64,000 bases of DNA, from positions 682,001 to 746,000 of the forward strand of contig MKSR01000040.1 in the NCBI GenBank assembly GCA_001898145.1, read 5' to 3'. The notes beneath the pieces are model-generated. The model saw nothing but the letters and a program-made list of their open reading frames with translations. It was not told the DNA's origin and made no database searches. How positions within the stretch are numbered: position 1 is the first letter of the stretch; every line of letters begins with the position of its first letter. Source of the stretch: Dyadobacter sp. 50-39 (GTDB lineage Bacteria; Bacteroidota; Bacteroidia; Cytophagales; Spirosomataceae). This document shows positions 62,101 to 64,000 of the stretch, one piece after another. A program made the translations under genes and the position numbers.

Positions 62101-63327
62101 CAACAACTCGCCCGAGTCGGTGGTTTTGTAAATGCCGTCGCCATCGGTCCCTATCCACAGGTTACCGTCCTTATCCGCACACATTCCGTAATAGCGTAAA
62201 TAACTTTCCGCACGGGAGTCGATGGTTTTCTGTTCAAACTTCCTGAATTTTTCAGGAATAGCGCTGATCAGGTATGCACCTTCGCCATAAGTGCCCAGCC
62301 ACACATTCCGGTCTTTGTCAATGAAAAGTGATTGCACCGAGCGCTGCGTGATACCCTTGTTGTCCTTATCACGCACCTGCTCGAACACAAGCGCATCGGG
62401 CCGGCGCGTCTCCATTTGCGCCAGCGGCAGCCGGTAAACCCCGCCATCCTGCACCCCGATCAACAAGTTCTGTTGCTTGTCCTCGACAATGGCGAGATAA
62501 ATGTCGCTGTGATGGAACGTATCGATATGCAAGTCATAAAAACGGCCCTCCGACCTTTTAAACAACATCAGGCCGTGCGAAGAAGCGATCCACACATTGC
62601 GCAGGTGGTCTTCGTAAATGGCGTTGATCCGCGAAGCAGGCAAATTCGCGGCATCCGGCAGTGCTTTCACCAGTTTGCCCGAACCATCCCGCTTCCAAAC
62701 CCGGATCCCGCTGTCACGCGAACCGAGCCACAGCATTCCCTGCGAATCTTCGAAAACGGTGAGGATCGAATTCGTGAACAGCCCCGGCAGTGTTTGCTGG
62801 CTATGGTGTGTAAATTGGCGGGTCCGGATATTGAATGACGCAAAACCGGCGCCATTCAGTGCAAGCCAGAGGAGGTCACCCGATCCCTGGCTGATGTCGC
62901 TCACATCGTTGCCCGCCCCGCCCTTGTTCCGGAACGGCTTGTACCGGTTGAAATTCTGGCTGGAAGGTACAAATTCGCCGATCCCGTCCCGCGAGGAAAC
63001 CCAGATCGTGCCGTTTTTATCCCGGAGAATGGATTTTACATAATTACCCGGCAAACTGTGCGGGTCGCTGCGGTCATATTTGAAATTTTTGAAAGCCGTA
63101 CCGTCGAACCGGCTCACCCCATCGCCCGTCGCGAACCACATTAGCCCGTCGTTGTCCTGCACGATGCTGTTCACCACTCCGAACGACAGTCCCTCGCGGA
63201 TCGAATAGCGCAGCACGCGGCCCGTCGCATTGTCGGTGGCATAACCGGTGGAGGCCGTACCCATCAGTGCCACCGCCCATATTACTGGTAATAAGTATGT
63301 TAATAAATGGGAGAATACTTTTTTCAT
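59101..63327 (-). CDS. Propeller-type hybrid two-component regulator (HTCS) of the GH30 locus
   Basis: About 1408 residues from the ATG at 63327 (MKKVFSHLLTYLLPVIWAVALM signal). Two seven-bladed two-component regulator propellers span about 35-700, with repeated motifs such as DNDGLMWFATGDGVSRFDG, DKNGTIWVSSRDG, DSRLNVWVGTNGGGLG and DKYGNLWIGTYGGGLN. A Y_Y_Y domain follows (about 700-780), then one membrane helix (WWAYFLYIMTIGLVLYYY), HisKA with H868 in FFTNVSHEFRTPL, HATPase, receiver with D1189 in VISDVMMGGTSG, and an AraC HTH (GMSHSTLYNRIKSIS; FSVGINDIRYFREHFQKLFGMKPSDY). It binds oligosaccharide in the periplasm and activates the adjacent SusC/SusD/GH30 genes. Confidence 0.95.
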   Translation of the reverse strand: MKKVFSHLLTYLLPVIWAVALMGTASTGYATDNATGRVLRYSIREGLSFGVVNSIVQDNDGLMWFATGDGVSRFDGTAFKNFKYDRSDPHSLPGNYVKSILRDKNGTIWVSSRDGIGEFVPSSQNFNRYKPFRNKGGAGNDVSDISQGSGDLLWLALNGAGFASFNIRTRQFTHHSQQTLPGLFTNSILTVFEDSQGMLWLGSRDSGIRVWKRDGSGKLVKALPDAANLPASRINAIYEDHLRNVWIASSHGLMLFKRSEGRFYDLHIDTFHHSDIYLAIVEDKQQNLLIGVQDGGVYRLPLAQMETRRPDALVFEQVRDKDNKGITQRSVQSLFIDKDRNVWLGTYGEGAYLISAIPEKFRKFEQKTIDSRAESYLRYYGMCADKDGNLWIGTDGDGIYKTTDSGELLKHYAPSARPGQLPDGAVIAAHRDRQDRLWFGTYSKGLVRYDPATDAFKRYAYDPSDPHSLGRNDVRVIYQDSRLNVWVGTNGGGLGLLDERTGKFRNFIPYNSSINANDVRAITEDKYGNLWIGTYGGGLNYLNTRTMEFLPWFNAAGSEPYLSNRIVFSLYMDARDRLWIGSEGNGVLLFDTRAKTVRFFDEKRGLASNVVNAIQPESAAKVWISTNKGLSRIDAETGAIENFDTSHGLQGGQFNPGSALYNAKSGLMSFGGTEGWNLFDPQQVQASRYQPKVMISGMRIFGEDKGGSEAVSLFEYLGKARRFSIKPNQPVFSIDYTALNYAYPELTRFAYMLEGLDKDWNYVGNERSAIYRYLPSGNYEFKVKVANQDGVWFEDYASLPIRVMPPWYQSWWAYFLYIMTIGLVLYYYQQYKLGQEKMKYEVQLAHMETRQQMELNEKKLSFFTNVSHEFRTPLTLIINPIREMMQNTAGAAISAEVLSANTASMHIIYRNAKRLLSLVDQLLLFRKADQQTEQLKPAAHNLPQLVTEVYQCFLHQAEQKHIHYQLTLPETELEVVCDWEKIEIAVFNLISNALKFTPEHGSVSVRVADLGDQVEVVVSDTGPGIPSDAGEDIFKVFHQYADRRFAAKGGFGIGLYLAKTFVENHFGQLRYESELDRGTTFHVVLWKSHPELASHARGGEMRDSVLLEELSEGVMPTKAPALPDWQSELLDMKEPSTESHTMLVVDDDPEIRQYLGSIFAGKYKMFEAGSGEEGLELVQKHLPDIVISDVMMGGTSGIELCRQMKLDMALSHIPVILLTASTSQDVRLKGIEGGADDYIGKPFDKDILVARVASILRNRNDLQRYFYNEITLQTSDFKISAEYKEFLTECIRIVENHITDPGFNVKMLASEIGMSHSTLYNRIKSISGQSATSFVRFIRLRKAAQLLITTDTTISETAFSVGINDIRYFREHFQKLFGMKPSDYVKKFRKPFHEQTTIDKDLFRRRSV

Positions 63328-63430
63328 CACCCGCACAACCTGCTTTTCTGACATATTTTCCTAACGAAGTGATCCCGGACCGCCGTTTTTTCCACGAGCC
63401 GAACTTCAAATATAACAGAATCGGAGCCGA

Positions 63431-63682
63431 CTATTTAAAGGGTACCTTCAACTTCTGAATAGCCTGGTTCCTGAAAAACTCGACCTCACCTTCGCCTATC
63501 CAGTTGATTTCCTGGAAAACATCCATCAGCTCCGTCACAGTGGCAATATCGCGGTGATTCAGCACGCGTATCACGTCACCCGGCTTCATACCAGCCCGCG
63601 CCAGAACCCAATAAGAACTTCCGCTGACAGGCTTATACCTATACGCCGTCAGCCGCGCAAGAACGATCCCTTTTAAAAACTT
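63431..63682 (-). pseudogene. PDZ-domain remnant without a start
   Basis: An 83-codon open stretch bounded by stops encodes a recognisable C-terminal PDZ domain: GIVLARLTAYRYKPVSGSSYWVLARAGMKPGDVIRVLNH, then TVTELMDVF and GEGEVEFFRNQ. The AGMKPGDVI string is the PDZ signature. There is no plausible start codon before the domain; the only ATG is inside it and would leave 51 residues. The protease or peptidase domain that normally precedes such a PDZ is absent. It is best read as a gene fragment, or as evidence of a frameshift. Confidence 0.5.
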
Positions 63683-63697
63683 TCATCAACCCGCATT

Positions 63698-64000
63698 ATG
63701 CATGAAATGCTTGTCTTCTTGGAGCAAAAAGTATTTTGCCAGTCGTTTATTGCCGACATACTTTCCGGCTTCATCACCTCCTTTGTTTTTCTCTTCGCCC
63801 TCCTGTTTTTATTCCGGCCAAGGATCAAAATCGCATGTCAGATTGCAACGCATGTAAAATCGTATGGCGGGAGTTCCAACAAGTGGTATTGCTTTAAAAT
63901 CATCAACAGATCACTTTTCAGGGCGTTTGACCTTCGTGTAGAGGTTATTCAGAAGATACCCATGACCGGTCCTGAGGGGAAAACAAACCACCGGACCGTC
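63698..64000 (+). CDS. Hypothetical membrane protein (C-terminal part outside the window)
   Basis: 101 codons from the ATG at 63698 to the right edge. One strong membrane segment (DILSGFITSFVFLFALLFLF) follows a 17-residue N-terminus, then a basic junction (RPRIK) and a cytoplasmic part (SSNKWYCFKIINRSLFRAFDLRVEVIQKIP) that looks beta-rich. No family recognised. Divergent from the PDZ remnant. Confidence 0.6.
   Translation, partial: MHEMLVFLEQKVFCQSFIADILSGFITSFVFLFALLFLFRPRIKIACQIATHVKSYGGSSNKWYCFKIINRSLFRAFDLRVEVIQKIPMTGPEGKTNHRTV

Overview
The window looks like a chromosomal segment of a Bacteroidota bacterium, most likely a Cytophagales/Spirosomataceae member such as Dyadobacter. This is judged from protein families and promoter style, not from a database match. 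Supporting signs are SusC/SusD pairs, hybrid two-component regulators with AraC output domains, a FecI/FecR/STN-receptor cascade, OMP beta-barrel-3 TonB receptors, and -10 elements of the TAnnTTTG type. No tRNA, rRNA, CRISPR array, transposase or phage module was seen.

Left part (1-23.6 kb), mixed functions: a partial Tat-exported phospholipase C; a Panacea-domain antitoxin with a small SH3/MazF-like partner; two SusD-less TonB receptors; AraC, YceI and FG-GAP/cytochrome genes; a 999-residue double-kinase hybrid sensor with a co-translated response regulator; a lipoprotein followed by a 74-residue protein that may be a toxin/immunity pair; an ArsR/SRPBCC operon with a clear promoter-operator; a broken SDR gene; mdaB divergent from a LysR gene; a haem/cytochrome P460 protein; a LytS/LytTR two-component pair; DinB and NUDIX genes.

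Middle (23.7-35.4 kb), a complete fructan utilisation locus on the + strand: fructose-type MFS importer, PfkB fructokinase, SusC, SusD, GH32 fructan hydrolase, and a hybrid two-component sensor with a LacI-like periplasmic sugar-binding domain, the architecture of the Bacteroides fructose sensor BT1754. Glycan would be bound and imported by SusCD, cut in the periplasm by GH32, and the fructose imported and phosphorylated.

35.4-40.8 kb (- strand): a tight three-gene cassette of a thermolysin-like zinc metallopeptidase, an MBL-fold hydrolase and a patatin-like phospholipase with two membrane segments. This is the best candidate here for an undescribed system.

41-50 kb (- strand): ECF sigma factor, FecR anti-sigma, STN-domain TonB receptor, a PQQ-type sugar dehydrogenase fused to PKD, cytochrome c and CBM-like parts, and a Tat-exported TIM-barrel isomerase, probably one regulon for uptake and oxidation of a sugar-like compound.

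50-64 kb (- strand): a secreted DinB protein, a multi-pass membrane protein, then a second polysaccharide locus (GH30, SusD, SusC, and a 1417-residue propeller-type hybrid two-component regulator), a startless PDZ remnant, and a partial membrane protein at the right edge.
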